DNA from: Agrobacterium vitis | Lineage (GTDB): Bacteria; Pseudomonadota; Alphaproteobacteria; Rhizobiales; Rhizobiaceae | Assembly: GCF_014926405.1 (NCBI RefSeq) | Contig: NZ_JACXXJ020000005.1 | Location: forward strand, 2,795,001 to 2,859,000 | Direction: 5' to 3' | Length of the DNA: 64,000 nucleotides | Shown: piece after piece, positions 44,965 through 53,842 of the stretch | Numbering within the stretch: position 1 is the stretch's first letter | Layout: the number at the start of each line of letters is the position of its first letter | Made by a program: the position numbers and the translations under genes | The notes under the pieces: generated by a model | Told to the model about the DNA's origin: nothing | Databases searched by the model: none | The model's input: the letters and a program-made list of their open reading frames with translations, nothing else

Positions 44965-46205
44965 CTGCTGAACAGCGACGTGGACAAGGCCCGCCCAGGT
45001 GTCTTGCCATCCAGACCTGCTTCGCGCAGGACCAGTTCACCAGACTCGACCAGACCGCCCTTGCCGCGCATGGTCTCGCGCATCAATTCATGGATAGCGT
45101 AGAAGCTGGCGCGGATTGAATAGGCCGTCAGCACCAGGCCTTCGGCCTTGGGCGACAGGATTTCCCGGCACAGCGACAGCATCAGCGGCAAATGCTCGAA
45201 CAGATGCCAGACCTCGCCATTCGGACCTCGGCCAAATTTTGGCGGGTCGGTGAGGATGATGTCATACTGGCTGCCGCGCCGCTCTTCCCGCTGGATAAAT
45301 TTCATTGCGTCATCGCAGATCCAGCGGATCGGAGCCCGGTCGAGACGGCTGAGCGCCTGGTTTTCCCGCGCCCAACCGATTGCCTTCTTCGATGCATCCA
45401 CATGGGTGACTTCGGCACCCGCCGCCGCCGCAACCAGTGAGGCGACGCCGGTATAGCCGAAAAGATTGAGCACTCTCAATGGCCGCTCTGCGTTCGCGAT
45501 CTTTGCTTTCTCAACCCGGTCTTTCATCCAGGTCCAATGGGCGATCTGTTCGGGAAAGACGCCAACATGGCGAAAGGACGTGAAGCGCCCGAGAAAATCG
45601 ACGCCCAACAGCGAAAGCGGCCAGGTTTCGCCCAGCGCCTCGCGGGGAAAGCGCCAGCGGCCCATGCCATCCTCGTCGGTATCGCCGGAAAACACCGCAT
45701 CGGCTTTTTCCCAGACATGCGGAGCAAGGCCCGGCGGCCAGAGAGCCTGTGCTTCGGGGCGCACGATCCGATAGGGGCCGTATTGTTCGAGTTTCAGACC
45801 ATGACCACTGTCGATCAGGTGAAAATCGCCAGCCCCCATCGATTCCAGAATGAGCGGCAGCTTCTCGCGGGGCAGCGGGCCTGGGCGAAGCGCCAATGGC
45901 GCATTGGCGGGTGTTGCCGAATCCTGCACAGGATCTTTTTCCATGCGGGGCGATGGTGCGGAAACCCTTGCCGTTTCCCTAGCATCTGCGCCTGCCTGGC
46001 TGCGCACCGGCTTTTGCCCGGTACCACGATAAGGGCTTCCCCCATTGCGATCGGGCTGAGACTTGGCTGGGAGAGATGCGGCGGGGCGAGAGGAAGAACG
46101 CCCCTTGCCGGCGGACGCCGTGCCGGGAGCGCTCTTGCTGGGTGGTCGGCGGGATTTGTCTTTCACAATCGGCTCGGCTTTCCGATGACAGCGCCCTGAA
46201 CCCAC
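44949..46205 (-). CDS. class I SAM-dependent rRNA methyltransferase (RlmI/RsmC-like) with basic N-terminal extension
   Basis: The catalytic part (about residue 110 onward) has SAM motif I LRVLNLFGYTGVASLVAAA, followed by HVDASKKAIGWARENQAL and motif IV DIILTDPPKFGRG. This places it with RlmI-like 5-methylcytosine or guanine rRNA methyltransferases. The first 90 to 100 residues of the longest frame are very rich in Lys, Arg, Ser and Pro. Possible starts are 46205 (ATG), 46166 (GTG) and an ATG near residue 88. None has a clear RBS, so the extent of the tail is uncertain. The end overlaps the SpoU gene by 16 bp. Confidence 0.82.
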   Translation of the reverse strand: MGSGRCHRKAEPIVKDKSRRPPSKSAPGTASAGKGRSSSRPAASLPAKSQPDRNGGSPYRGTGQKPVRSQAGADARETARVSAPSPRMEKDPVQDSATPANAPLALRPGPLPREKLPLILESMGAGDFHLIDSGHGLKLEQYGPYRIVRPEAQALWPPGLAPHVWEKADAVFSGDTDEDGMGRWRFPREALGETWPLSLLGVDFLGRFTSFRHVGVFPEQIAHWTWMKDRVEKAKIANAERPLRVLNLFGYTGVASLVAAAAGAEVTHVDASKKAIGWARENQALSRLDRAPIRWICDDAMKFIQREERRGSQYDIILTDPPKFGRGPNGEVWHLFEHLPLMLSLCREILSPKAEGLVLTAYSIRASFYAIHELMRETMRGKGGLVESGELVLREAGLDGKTPGRALSTSLFSRWVPK

Positions 46206-46304
46206 GACGAGCCTGGAATTGCTCGCGCGGTTCTATGGTAACGCTTCATAACGACGTCATGGTCTCCTGGCCGTCTCCGGTTCAGGCATGGTATTGGCTA
46301 TAGT

Positions 46305-46342
46305 CATAATTCCTCACATCGGGTCCGATCCAAGGAATTATG
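46305..46342. repeat. palindromic intergenic repeat, ATAATTCCT family
   Basis: CATAATTCCT (46305-46314) and AGGAATTATG (46333-46342) form a perfect 10-bp stem with an 18-nt loop containing ATCGGGTCCGAT, itself a dyad. Similar arms occur at 43323, 27873 and 36139. Confidence 0.7.
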
Positions 46343-46470
46343 CGGTAGGTTGCCCGCGCAAATTATGCTCGAAATCGAAAACATAAATCCTGCGTGGCCA
46401 AGGCAGCGGGCCTTTATCATTCAAACGCCGCGGAGAAAAGGGTAGCGAGCAGCTTAAGTTCCGGCAACCG

Positions 46471-46824
46471 TCAAGGCGATGGCAACTGGCTCACGTGACC
46501 GGATGCCGCGATCTGCTCGGCTCGCTTCTTCTGCTGATCGGCCTCGCCACGCCATTTTACCGCAGCACGTGCCTCATGCCGGGCGCGCTTGCGGTGCTTG
46601 CCCTGGGTCAGCCAAGTGGCAAAACTGCCTGCCAAGGCGCCAAGCAAAAAAGTGATCAGCAGGAAGACGAAGAAGGGCGCGCCTGCCGACAGCATCTGAT
46701 CATCAGGGCGGAATGGATTAAGCGCCAGCGTCACCCATTGCCGATTGGCAACGCACAGCACGATCAGCACCACCGCCAGCGGCACCAGAATGACGATATT
46801 GAAAATCTTTTTGACCACCATCAC
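46471..46824 (-). CDS. LapA-domain (DUF1049) inner-membrane protein
   Basis: The 117-residue protein has two membrane spans (IFNIVILVPLAVVLIVLCVA and FFVFLLITFLLGALAGSFAT). A basic cytosolic tail with KHRKRARHEARAAVKWR follows. This is the layout of lipopolysaccharide-assembly protein A (DUF1049). In enterobacteria LapA works with LapB in controlling LPS synthesis. In rhizobia the gene lies next to ihfB, as here. No lapB homologue is adjacent. Confidence 0.85.
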   Translation of the reverse strand: MMVVKKIFNIVILVPLAVVLIVLCVANRQWVTLALNPFRPDDQMLSAGAPFFVFLLITFLLGALAGSFATWLTQGKHRKRARHEARAAVKWRGEADQQKKRAEQIAASGHVSQLPSP

Positions 46825-47055
46825 GCATCTCCTGCCGGATCTTGCCGCCGCCGGGTTTTATCGTTGCCGATTACTGTCATCACGACGAAAAACCGACAAC
46901 CCTGCAACTCACAGTCCAACGGCCTCTTCACCACGAATTGCGTCATCATATGGAAAGGGGCCGGGCTCATGCAAGGCCGGCCCGGATAATTCGCCCGATA
47001 TCATTTGCAGGGTCACGACACGCCGGAATGCAACGCCGAACGGCTGAAGATCCGA

Positions 47056-47367
47056 TCAGTCGGCGTCGCCGTCATCCTCGTCGTCCATGCCGGGATTGAG
47101 GCGCTCGCGCAATTCCTTGCCGGTCTTGAAAAACGGCACCCATTTTTCCTCGACGAAAACCGTATCCCCCGTGCGGGGATTGCGTCCGGTCCGCGACGGG
47201 CGGTTTTTCACCGAAAAAGCGCCGAAGCCCCGCAATTCGACACGATTGCCGGACGCGAGCGCATCGGTGATTTCATCCAGAACGGCGTTGACGATGTTTT
47301 CCACGTCGCGGTGATAAAGATGCGGATTGCGGGCCGCAACGATTTGCACCAGCTCGGATTTGATCAC
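47056..47367 (-). CDS. ihfB: integration host factor subunit beta
   Basis: IhfB pairs with IhfA to bend DNA in recombination, replication and sigma-54-dependent transcription; rpoN is encoded a few kilobases away. The 103-residue protein has the HU/IHF fold with [20 protein letters not shown] and the intercalating proline in [20 protein letters not shown]. The acidic C-terminal tail (DDEDDGDAD) is usual for the alphaproteobacterial protein. The start codon is GTG with AGGGGG about 6 nt upstream. lapA follows after 231 bp. Confidence 0.96.
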
Positions 47368-47834
47368 GTTAACCCCCTGTTCGGTCTAGACAGTTCACTG
47401 AAAATCAGTTCGCGGGGCCCAGCCCGCCTTAAAAGCGGCAGAGCAACGGCCGCCAGCTTGTTCGGGTGTAAAACACCATAAAAAATTGGATTAATCAATC
47501 GCTTAAGCCCACATGTCGCTGACGATTTCATATCCACGGTCCAATGCGAGTCAATTCGGATTGTAAAATCGACAAATACAACCGAAAAATAACCTGTCAT
47601 CATAGCATCCAGCATGCACGAGACAGATAGTGGCACGCAGTCTGCTGCGGGTCGAGCATTGACAAAAGACGAGGGATAGCACCGCTCCCCCACAAAAAGC
47701 CGCAGGCGGAAAGCTTGTAACAGACTTGAAAAAATCCATATTTCCAGCCAGTAACTGTCTTGAATGGTAGCTGGAAGCGGTTCACCCGGAAGACGGGTGA
47801 CAAAATAACCGATCGGCTCTACGGATTATCGAGC
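47368..47834. other. 467-bp divergent spacer between ihfB and lptC
   Basis: No supported gene. Near the lptC end are two hairpins, TTCCAGC...GCTGGAA (47742-47776) and TCACCCG-GAAGA-CGGGTGA (47782-47800). Promoters for both flanking genes must lie here, but I found no convincing box pair. Confidence 0.55.
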
Positions 47835-48500
47835 ATGCTCAAGCGTTTAGATAAAGGTGCCCTAGAGCCGCGCCCACCTGCCCCCGATACCTCCTATCGC
47901 AAGGCGGTCGGTCACTCGCATCGAGTCAGGCGGCTGCGCATCGCCTTGCCGGCTTTAGCGGTCGTGCTCTCGCTTGGCTTTGTTGCTGTCTCCGTCGTCA
48001 GGGCTTACCTGCCCGACAACATCAAGATCGAGGGCGCCAAGATCGAGGATGGCAAGGTCGTCATGGCCAAGCCAGCCATATCCGGACGCAATTCAAACGG
48101 CGCGCCCTATTCGATGAATGCCGTGCGGGCGCTGCAAGATATCAAGAACCCCAACCTCATCACGCTGGAAACGATTACAGCGACCATGCCGGTCAATGAT
48201 GACACCTCCGCCGATATCAAGGCACAAAGGGGCACCTATGACCGCTCTTCCGACAAGATGGTGCTGGACAGGCCCTTCACGATCCATCTCTCCAGCGGTG
48301 TGGACGCAGAGTTTCAATCCGCCGATCTTGACGTGAAAGCGGGAAAGCTTAAGACAAATCAACCGGTCTCCATCAAGACGAAAGAGTCATCAATCGTTGC
48401 ACAGTCGATGGATATGACCGATAAGGGACAGACAATCACGCTGACGGGCGCGGTCCGATTGAATATCGCACCGACCGCCCTGCAGAAACCGGGCAACTGA
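47835..48500 (+). CDS. lptC: LPS export protein LptC
   Basis: LptC is the bitopic inner-membrane part of the Lpt bridge that carries LPS from LptB2FG to LptA. The protein has a cytosolic basic start, one span (IALPALAVVLSLGFVAVSVV) and a periplasmic beta-jellyroll with NITLTGAVRLNI-like strands near the end (QTITLTGAVRLNI). I use the ATG at 47835 (221 residues, MLKRLDKGALEPRPPAPDT). The open frame reaches a TTG at 47760 but has no better RBS. lptA follows after 9 bp. Confidence 0.88.
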   Translation: MLKRLDKGALEPRPPAPDTSYRKAVGHSHRVRRLRIALPALAVVLSLGFVAVSVVRAYLPDNIKIEGAKIEDGKVVMAKPAISGRNSNGAPYSMNAVRALQDIKNPNLITLETITATMPVNDDTSADIKAQRGTYDRSSDKMVLDRPFTIHLSSGVDAEFQSADLDVKAGKLKTNQPVSIKTKESSIVAQSMDMTDKGQTITLTGAVRLNIAPTALQKPGN

Positions 48501-48509
48501 GAACAGATC

Positions 48510-49073
48510 ATGACGCACAGCCACCGTCGCCTTTCCTTCCGCGTTGCTTGCGCCACGCTGACCGCAGGCCTTGTCGCGACCGCAGCCGCAACCGGCGCGT
48601 TTGCCCAGTCCGCTACCAGCAACATGAACAGTCTGAAACTGTCCGGCGACAAGCCGATCCAGATCGAAAGCGATGCATTGGAAGTGCATCAGCAAGAGAA
48701 CAAAGCCAACTTCAACGGCAATGTGAAGGTGGTTCAGGGCACCACCACGATGCGTTCCGGCACGATGGTGGTGAAATACAAGGGCCAGGGCGCGGCTGTG
48801 ACCAGCGGCGACGCCAAGATCGACACGATCGATGTGGCCGATAACGTCATTCTCAATACCGAAACCCAGCAGGCCACGGCCGACAAGGGCCATTTCGACA
48901 TGAACACCCAGATCTTTACGCTGGATGGCGACAAGGTCGTGCTGTCGGAAGGCGGCAATGTGTTCGTCGGCTGCAAGCTCACCGTCCATATGACGACGGG
49001 CGAAGCCAAGCTCGACAGTTGTGGCAAGCGCGTGCAAATCCAGCTGGATCCCAAGTCCAAGCAGAAACCCTGA
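48510..49073 (+). CDS. lptA: LPS transport periplasmic protein LptA
   Basis: LptA polymerises in the periplasm to bridge LPS to the outer membrane. The 187-residue protein has a signal peptide (FRVACATLTAGLVATAAATG, ending AFAQS). The OstA-type jellyroll follows, with DKPIQIESDALEVHQQENKA, the VKVVQGTTTMRSGTMVVKY strand and a metal-free C-terminus. It sits 9 bp after lptC and 14 bp before the probable lptB start. The three genes form an operon feeding the LPS export machine; LptF, LptG and LptD are not in this window. Confidence 0.95.
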   Translation: MTHSHRRLSFRVACATLTAGLVATAAATGAFAQSATSNMNSLKLSGDKPIQIESDALEVHQQENKANFNGNVKVVQGTTTMRSGTMVVKYKGQGAAVTSGDAKIDTIDVADNVILNTETQQATADKGHFDMNTQIFTLDGDKVVLSEGGNVFVGCKLTVHMTTGEAKLDSCGKRVQIQLDPKSKQKP

Positions 49074-49087
49074 TTGCGAACGCAGAC

Positions 49088-49894
49088 GTGAAAGTTCCCG
49101 GTTTGACATCCAAGCAACAGGACGCGAATGCCGCCGCGCCATCAGACGCAGCACGCGAGAAGAACAGGTACGAAGGTACGCTGATCGCCCATGGGCTGAC
49201 GAAAACCTATAATACCCGCCGCGTGGTCAATGGGGCTTCGCTCGTCGTGCGCAGGGGTGAGGCTGTCGGCCTTCTCGGACCGAATGGCGCTGGCAAGACC
49301 ACCTGTTTCTACATGATTACCGGCCTCGTGCCGGTCGACATGGGCACGATCGCCATCAACGGCAATGACGTGACCTCAATGCCAATGTACCGCCGCTCCC
49401 GGCTGGGCGTCGGCTATCTGCCGCAGGAAGCCTCGATTTTCCGCGGCCTGTCGGTCGAGGACAATATCCGCGCCGTGCTGGAACTGCATGAAAGCGACAA
49501 GACCAAGCGCGAGCAAAAATTGAACGAACTTCTCGCCGAATTCAATATCGAGAAACTGCGCAAGGCGGCAGCCGTCTCCTTGTCGGGCGGCGAACGGCGG
49601 CGCCTGGAAATCGCCCGGGCGCTGGCAACCGATCCGACCTTCATGCTTCTGGATGAGCCTTTCGCCGGCGTCGACCCGATTTCCGTGTCTGATATCCAGA
49701 ACCTCGTGCGGCATCTGACGGCACGCGGCATCGGTGTGCTGATCACCGATCATAACGTTCGAGAAACGCTGGGCCTGATCGACCGTGCCTATATCATCCA
49801 CGCCGGTGAAGTGCTGACGCACGGGCGGGCCGACGACATCGTCAACAATCCCGATGTACGACGTCTCTATCTTGGCGAGAAATTCAGCCTCTAA
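49088..49894 (+). CDS. lptB: LPS export ABC transporter ATP-binding protein LptB
   Basis: LptB powers LPS extraction by the LptB2FG complex. Walker A is GLLGPNGAGKTTCFYMITGL, the signature is SLSGGERRRLEIARAL and Walker B is FMLLDEPFAGVDP, followed by the switch His in LITDHNVRET. I use a GTG start at 49088 (268 residues), because the product then begins with KVPGLTSKQQ, as in related LptB proteins from memory. Longer frames overlap lptA, and no clear RBS exists. An N-terminal extension of about 30 residues precedes the ABC domain. Confidence 0.92.
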   Translation: MKVPGLTSKQQDANAAAPSDAAREKNRYEGTLIAHGLTKTYNTRRVVNGASLVVRRGEAVGLLGPNGAGKTTCFYMITGLVPVDMGTIAINGNDVTSMPMYRRSRLGVGYLPQEASIFRGLSVEDNIRAVLELHESDKTKREQKLNELLAEFNIEKLRKAAAVSLSGGERRRLEIARALATDPTFMLLDEPFAGVDPISVSDIQNLVRHLTARGIGVLITDHNVRETLGLIDRAYIIHAGEVLTHGRADDIVNNPDVRRLYLGEKFSL

Positions 49895-49910
49895 TACGCG
49901 CAATTCGATG

Positions 49911-49935
49911 GGATGCCGTATTGAAAACGGCATCC
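49911..49935. repeat. hairpin between lptB and rpoN
   Basis: GGATGCCGT (49911-49919) and ACGGCATCC (49927-49935) form a perfect 9-bp stem with loop ATTGAAA. No T-tract follows, so it may stabilise mRNA ends or modulate read-through into rpoN rather than terminate. Confidence 0.5.
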
Positions 49936-50102
49936 GTGCCGCAAAGAGCCTCGCGTTTTCAGGTTATTTGCGTCGGAAGCCGCTCTGCGGCTTGACCAAA
50001 CCTTATAAAAAAGCAATTTTTGGGCCACTTGGAACTTCGGAAAATCCAAAACAGGAACAAAAGGGGTCCGAGAGGGAATAGTAGGGGAGTTTTTCGTCCG
50101 CC

Positions 50103-51692
50103 ATGGCCCTATCAGCCAATCTTTTCCTTCGCCAAAACCAGTCGCTGGTGATGACGCCGCAGCTGATGCAATCGATTCAGCTGCTCCAAATGACCCATTT
50201 CGAGCTTGTGCAATTCATTGCGCAAGAGGTCGAGAAGAATCCACTGCTTGAATTTGCGCCAAATGACGAAGGAACAGGCAGCAGCGAACCAGGCACGGAT
50301 AGCGAAGCCCCGCCAGCACCAGCCCCCTCCGATACATTGCAGAGTGACTGGTATGAACATGGTGGCGATGGCGATCTGAACGAGCGGCTGGACGCCAATT
50401 TCGGCACAGCCTTTTCCGATGATGGCGCCAACCCGAAGACCGATGCACCCGAAATGCTTGGCCAGTGGAAATCGATGCCCGGCGCCCAGGGAGATGGCGA
50501 GGGCTATGACCTGGACGATTTCGTGGCTGGCAAGGTTTCGTTGCGCGACCATCTCGGCCAGCAATTGCCTTTTGTGCTCTCGTCCGCATCAGATCGGATG
50601 ATTGCGCTGGCCCTGATCGACCAGCTGGACGAGGCCGGATATCTGCGCGCCGACCTGGATGAGGTCGCCAAGCAGATGGGGGCGTCCCGAGACGATATGG
50701 AACGGATTCTGGCAGCCCTTCAGACCATGGAGCCCGCCGGCCTGTTTGCGCGCAATCTTGGCGAATGCCTGGCCATTCAACTGCGCCAGCGCGACCGGCT
50801 GGACCCGGCCATGGCCGCACTGATCGGCAATCTGGATTATCTGGCCAAGCGTGACTTTGCGAGCCTGAAGCGGTTATGCGGCGTGGATGAGGAAGACCTG
50901 CTCGATATGCTGGCCGAAATCCGCAAGCTTAATCCCAAGCCCGGCGCTGGTTTCGAAACCGATGCACTGGAAACAGTCGTGCCCGATATTCTGGTGGCGC
51001 CCTCGCTCGAAGGTGGCTGGCTGGTGGAGTTGAATGCGGAAACCCTGCCGCGCGTGCTGGTCAACAATGCCTATTTCACCGAGATCCGCCGCAGCAGCCT
51101 GCGGGAAGGCGCCATGAAGACTGCCAATGGCCAAAGTGGCAATGGCAAAACCGGCCAGAGCAAGGCCGAGGGCGAACAGGCCTTTTTGACGGATTGCCTG
51201 CAAACCGCCAATTGGCTGACCCGCAGCCTCGATCAGCGCGCCAAAACCATCATGAAGGTGGCGACCGAAATCATTCGCCAGCAGGACGCCTTCCTGCGCC
51301 ATGGGGTCGACCATCTGCGTCCGCTGAACCTGAAGACGGTGGCCGACGCCATCAAAATGCACGAGTCCACCGTCAGCCGCGTCACATCCAACAAATATAT
51401 GCTGACACCACGTGGGCTGTTCGAGCTGAAATATTTCTTCAGCGTCTCCATCGGCTCGGCAGAAGGCGGTGACAGCCATTCAGCTGAGGCGGTTCGTCAT
51501 CGTATCCGCATGTTGATTGCTCAAGAAAGCCCCGAGAATATCCTCTCAGACGACGATATTGTCGAAAGCCTGAAAAACGGCGGTGTCGAGCTTGCCCGCC
51601 GCACGGTTGCCAAATATCGCGAAGCAATGAACATCGCCTCCTCCGTCCAGAGGCGCCGGGAAAAGCGCGCCCTGGCGCGGAACCCGGGCTGA
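50103..51692 (+). CDS. rpoN: RNA polymerase sigma-54 factor
   Basis: Sigma-54 directs transcription of nitrogen, C4-dicarboxylate and other activator-dependent genes. The 529-residue protein has the Gln/Leu-rich region I (LRQNQSLVMTPQLMQSIQLL). An acidic region II and the core-binding domain follow. The HTH and the RpoN box ARRTVAKYREAMNI lie near the C-terminus (about residues 500-513). A GGGGAG element lies 12 nt before the ATG, a longer spacing than usual. The neighbours lptB upstream and hpf-ptsN downstream are the conserved rpoN context. Confidence 0.98.
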   Translation: MALSANLFLRQNQSLVMTPQLMQSIQLLQMTHFELVQFIAQEVEKNPLLEFAPNDEGTGSSEPGTDSEAPPAPAPSDTLQSDWYEHGGDGDLNERLDANFGTAFSDDGANPKTDAPEMLGQWKSMPGAQGDGEGYDLDDFVAGKVSLRDHLGQQLPFVLSSASDRMIALALIDQLDEAGYLRADLDEVAKQMGASRDDMERILAALQTMEPAGLFARNLGECLAIQLRQRDRLDPAMAALIGNLDYLAKRDFASLKRLCGVDEEDLLDMLAEIRKLNPKPGAGFETDALETVVPDILVAPSLEGGWLVELNAETLPRVLVNNAYFTEIRRSSLREGAMKTANGQSGNGKTGQSKAEGEQAFLTDCLQTANWLTRSLDQRAKTIMKVATEIIRQQDAFLRHGVDHLRPLNLKTVADAIKMHESTVSRVTSNKYMLTPRGLFELKYFFSVSIGSAEGGDSHSAEAVRHRIRMLIAQESPENILSDDDIVESLKNGGVELARRTVAKYREAMNIASSVQRRREKRALARNPG

Positions 51693-52026
51693 TGTCAGCT
51701 CTTTGCAATAATCCTTAACAAAACATTGACATTGGCGCCCGCGCCAATTAGAGGATACCGCCAAAACACGGGAACGATTTTGGGATAGTGACATGTACAA
51801 AATCAGAGACTTAGTCTTATCCTGCGCAATTTTTTCACCCCAGTCCGCCCTTGACATGCGGGTTGTTCCAGGCCTGAACGGACAGACGCTCCGCTTTGGC
51901 CCGGCCCGATAGGATAAATTGCCCCGGCATATGGCCGAGCTTTTATCTTGGACTATGGAAACGCTTGGATGCGCCCCGCGCTTGGCGTAAACTCACCCTG
52001 CAAATCACGATAAGAAGGGAAACTCC
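51693..52026 (+). other. 334-bp spacer between rpoN and hpf
   Basis: No gene is seen. It contains the TTGACA plus palindrome described at 51726-51754 and is long enough to hold an independent hpf-ptsN promoter. I found no sigma-54 -24/-12 pair. Confidence 0.55.
51726..51754 (+). promoter_or_regulatory. candidate promoter with an operator palindrome, upstream of hpf
   Basis: TTGACA (51726-51731) is followed after 17 bp by TAGAGG (51749-51754), a weak -10 box. The spacer is almost entirely the perfect dyad ATTGGCGC-CC-GCGCCAAT (51731-51748), so a dimeric regulator could sit between the boxes. Confidence 0.45.
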
Positions 52027-52593
52027 ATGAGTGTACGCGTAACCGGCAAACATATGGAAATCGGCGAATCTTTCCGGCAACGGATAGAAGTCCAGATCAC
52101 TGACGCCGTAAGCAAATACTTTGACGGAGGGTATTCCAGTCAGGTCACGGTGACAAAATCAGCCTCGCGGTTTTCCGCAGACTGCGCCCTGCACCTCGAT
52201 ACCGGTATAAACCTGCATGCAACCGGCACTGCCGTCGATCCGCAAGTCGCCTTCGACACCGCCGCAGAGCGGATCGAAAAGCGCCTGCGGCGCTACAAGC
52301 GCAAGCTGAAGGATCACCATATCCCAGCCAACAACTTCGAAATCAGCTATACGGTCATGGACCCGGTTTCAGAAGAAGACGAGGATGTGCCGGAGGATTT
52401 TGCCCCGACCATCGTGGCCGAAAGCACCAAGAAGGTCAAAACCATGTCTGTCGCCACCGCCGTCATGGCGCTGGATATGACGGATGAGCCCATTGTTCTG
52501 TTCCGCAGCCCTGGCAAGGACGAGTTGAACATTGTCTATCGCCGCAATGACGGTAATATTGGTTGGATCGATTCCGCCGCAATCAAGGGCTGA
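52027..52593 (+). CDS. hpf: ribosome hibernation promoting factor, long form
   Basis: Long HPF pairs 70S ribosomes into inactive 100S dimers in stationary phase. The 188-residue protein has the N-terminal S30AE domain (VRVTGKHMEIGESFRQRIEV). A linker with an acidic stretch (EEDEDVPEDF) follows. The C-terminal dimerisation domain contains MALDMTDEPIVLFRSPGKDE and NIVYRRNDGNIGWID. AAGGGAA lies 7 nt before the ATG. Position between rpoN and ptsN is standard for proteobacteria. Confidence 0.96.
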   Translation: MSVRVTGKHMEIGESFRQRIEVQITDAVSKYFDGGYSSQVTVTKSASRFSADCALHLDTGINLHATGTAVDPQVAFDTAAERIEKRLRRYKRKLKDHHIPANNFEISYTVMDPVSEEDEDVPEDFAPTIVAESTKKVKTMSVATAVMALDMTDEPIVLFRSPGKDELNIVYRRNDGNIGWIDSAAIKG

Positions 52594-52664
52594 CACGCCC
52601 TCGGAAAGCGGTGGCCGACCACCGCTTTCCCCTTCATGTGTCGGCGGAATAAGGATTTTTCGAA

Positions 52665-53129
52665 ATGGCCTTGGCAGATTTGCTACAGCAAGATGCGATA
52701 TTGCCCGTCCTCAGGGTCAATTCCAAAAAACAACTTCTCCAGGAACTGGCTGCCAAAGCCTCGAAACTGATCGGTATTCCCGAACGGGAAATCTTCGACG
52801 TCATCCTGCAACGGGAAAAGCTCGGCTCCACCGGCGTCGGCAATGGCATTGCCATTCCCCACGGCAAGCTGACCAGTATTTCCACCATTCAAGGCGTCTT
52901 CGCCCGTCTGGAAACCCCAATTGATTTCGAAGCGCTGGACGAACAGCCCGTGGATCTGGTCTTCCTGCTTCTGGCACCCGAAGGGGCCGGTGCCGATCAT
53001 TTGAAAGCCTTGTCGCGCATCGCCCGCGTGCTTCGCGATCAGGACCTGGTTGCCAAGCTGCGCGCCAGCGACAGCGCCACCGCCATCTATACATTCCTGA
53101 ACCAGGACCAGGCCTCGAACGCAGCCTGA
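52665..53129 (+). CDS. ptsN: nitrogen-regulatory PTS protein EIIA(Ntr)
   Basis: EIIANtr receives phosphate through PtsP and NPr and modulates potassium, nitrogen and carbon pathways. The 154-residue protein has the phospho-acceptor motif GNGIAIPHGKLTSI (His near residue 66). The DLVFLLLAPEGAGADHLKAL core follows. It lies 71 bp after hpf on the same strand and is followed by a terminator. The phosphate donors (ptsP, ptsO) are not in this window. Confidence 0.96.
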   Translation: MALADLLQQDAILPVLRVNSKKQLLQELAAKASKLIGIPEREIFDVILQREKLGSTGVGNGIAIPHGKLTSISTIQGVFARLETPIDFEALDEQPVDLVFLLLAPEGAGADHLKALSRIARVLRDQDLVAKLRASDSATAIYTFLNQDQASNAA

Positions 53130-53159
53130 CCGCTTTCTATTTAACGTATGGTATTACGC

Positions 53160-53193
53160 AAAAAGCGCCGCGCATCACTGCGCAGCGCTTTTT
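53160..53193. terminator. bidirectional terminator between ptsN and grpE
   Basis: AAAAAGCGC and GCGCTTTTT flank an inner GCGCA-TCAC-TGCGC pairing. The stem is nearly perfect with T-runs on both exits, suiting the convergent genes. Confidence 0.9.
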
Positions 53194-53215
53194 CTTTTTC
53201 CAGTAAAAGAAAGGG

Positions 53216-53842
53216 TCAGGCCTTGCTTTCCGCATCGGAAGCCTGCGCCGCCTCTGCCTTAGGGCCACCCTTGGCAACGCCAACCATAGCCGGACGCAGG
53301 ACCCGATCGCCAATCGTATAGCCGGGCTGCACGACCTGCACGACCGTATTGTTGGGGACTTGCGGATTGGGGATTTCGAACATCGCCTGATGGAAATTCG
53401 GATCGAATTTCTGACCTTCCGGCTCGATCTTGCGTACACCATGGCGCTCGAGCGTCGACAGCATCGCCCGCTCGGTCATCTCGACACCTTCGATCAATGC
53501 CGTCAGGCCGGCTTGCGCCTCCTCCTTGGCTTCATCAGGGACAGCGTCGATGGCGCGGCGCAGATTGTCGGACACGGCCAGCATGTCACGGGCAAAAGCG
53601 GTGACCGCATAGGACTTGGCATCCTTGACATCGCGCTCGGTGCGGCGGCGCAGATTGTCCATTTCAGCCGCCAGACGCAGGAAGCGATCACGCAACTCCG
53701 CATTTTCAGCCTGCAGGGCTGCTGTCGGGTCATTATCCTGCCCGGCATCCTCAGCGGTCGAATTGGTCTCTTCCTGTACCTGGGGTTCAATCTGCGCGTC
53801 TGCGGCAGCGTCAGGTCCGTTTTTAGCTGTTTCGTCGGTCAT
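53216..53842 (-). CDS. grpE: nucleotide exchange factor GrpE
   Basis: GrpE releases ADP from DnaK. The 208-residue protein has an acidic, variable N-terminus and a long coiled coil ([20 protein letters not shown]). The C-terminal beta-domain has the family signature [20 protein letters not shown] and [16 protein letters not shown]. hrcA, the heat-shock repressor, lies 99 bp upstream on the same strand, the common alphaproteobacterial hrcA-grpE order. Confidence 0.96.
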   Translation of the reverse strand: MTDETAKNGPDAAADAQIEPQVQEETNSTAEDAGQDNDPTAALQAENAELRDRFLRLAAEMDNLRRRTERDVKDAKSYAVTAFARDMLAVSDNLRRAIDAVPDEAKEEAQAGLTALIEGVEMTERAMLSTLERHGVRKIEPEGQKFDPNFHQAMFEIPNPQVPNNTVVQVVQPGYTIGDRVLRPAMVGVAKGGPKAEAAQASDAESKA

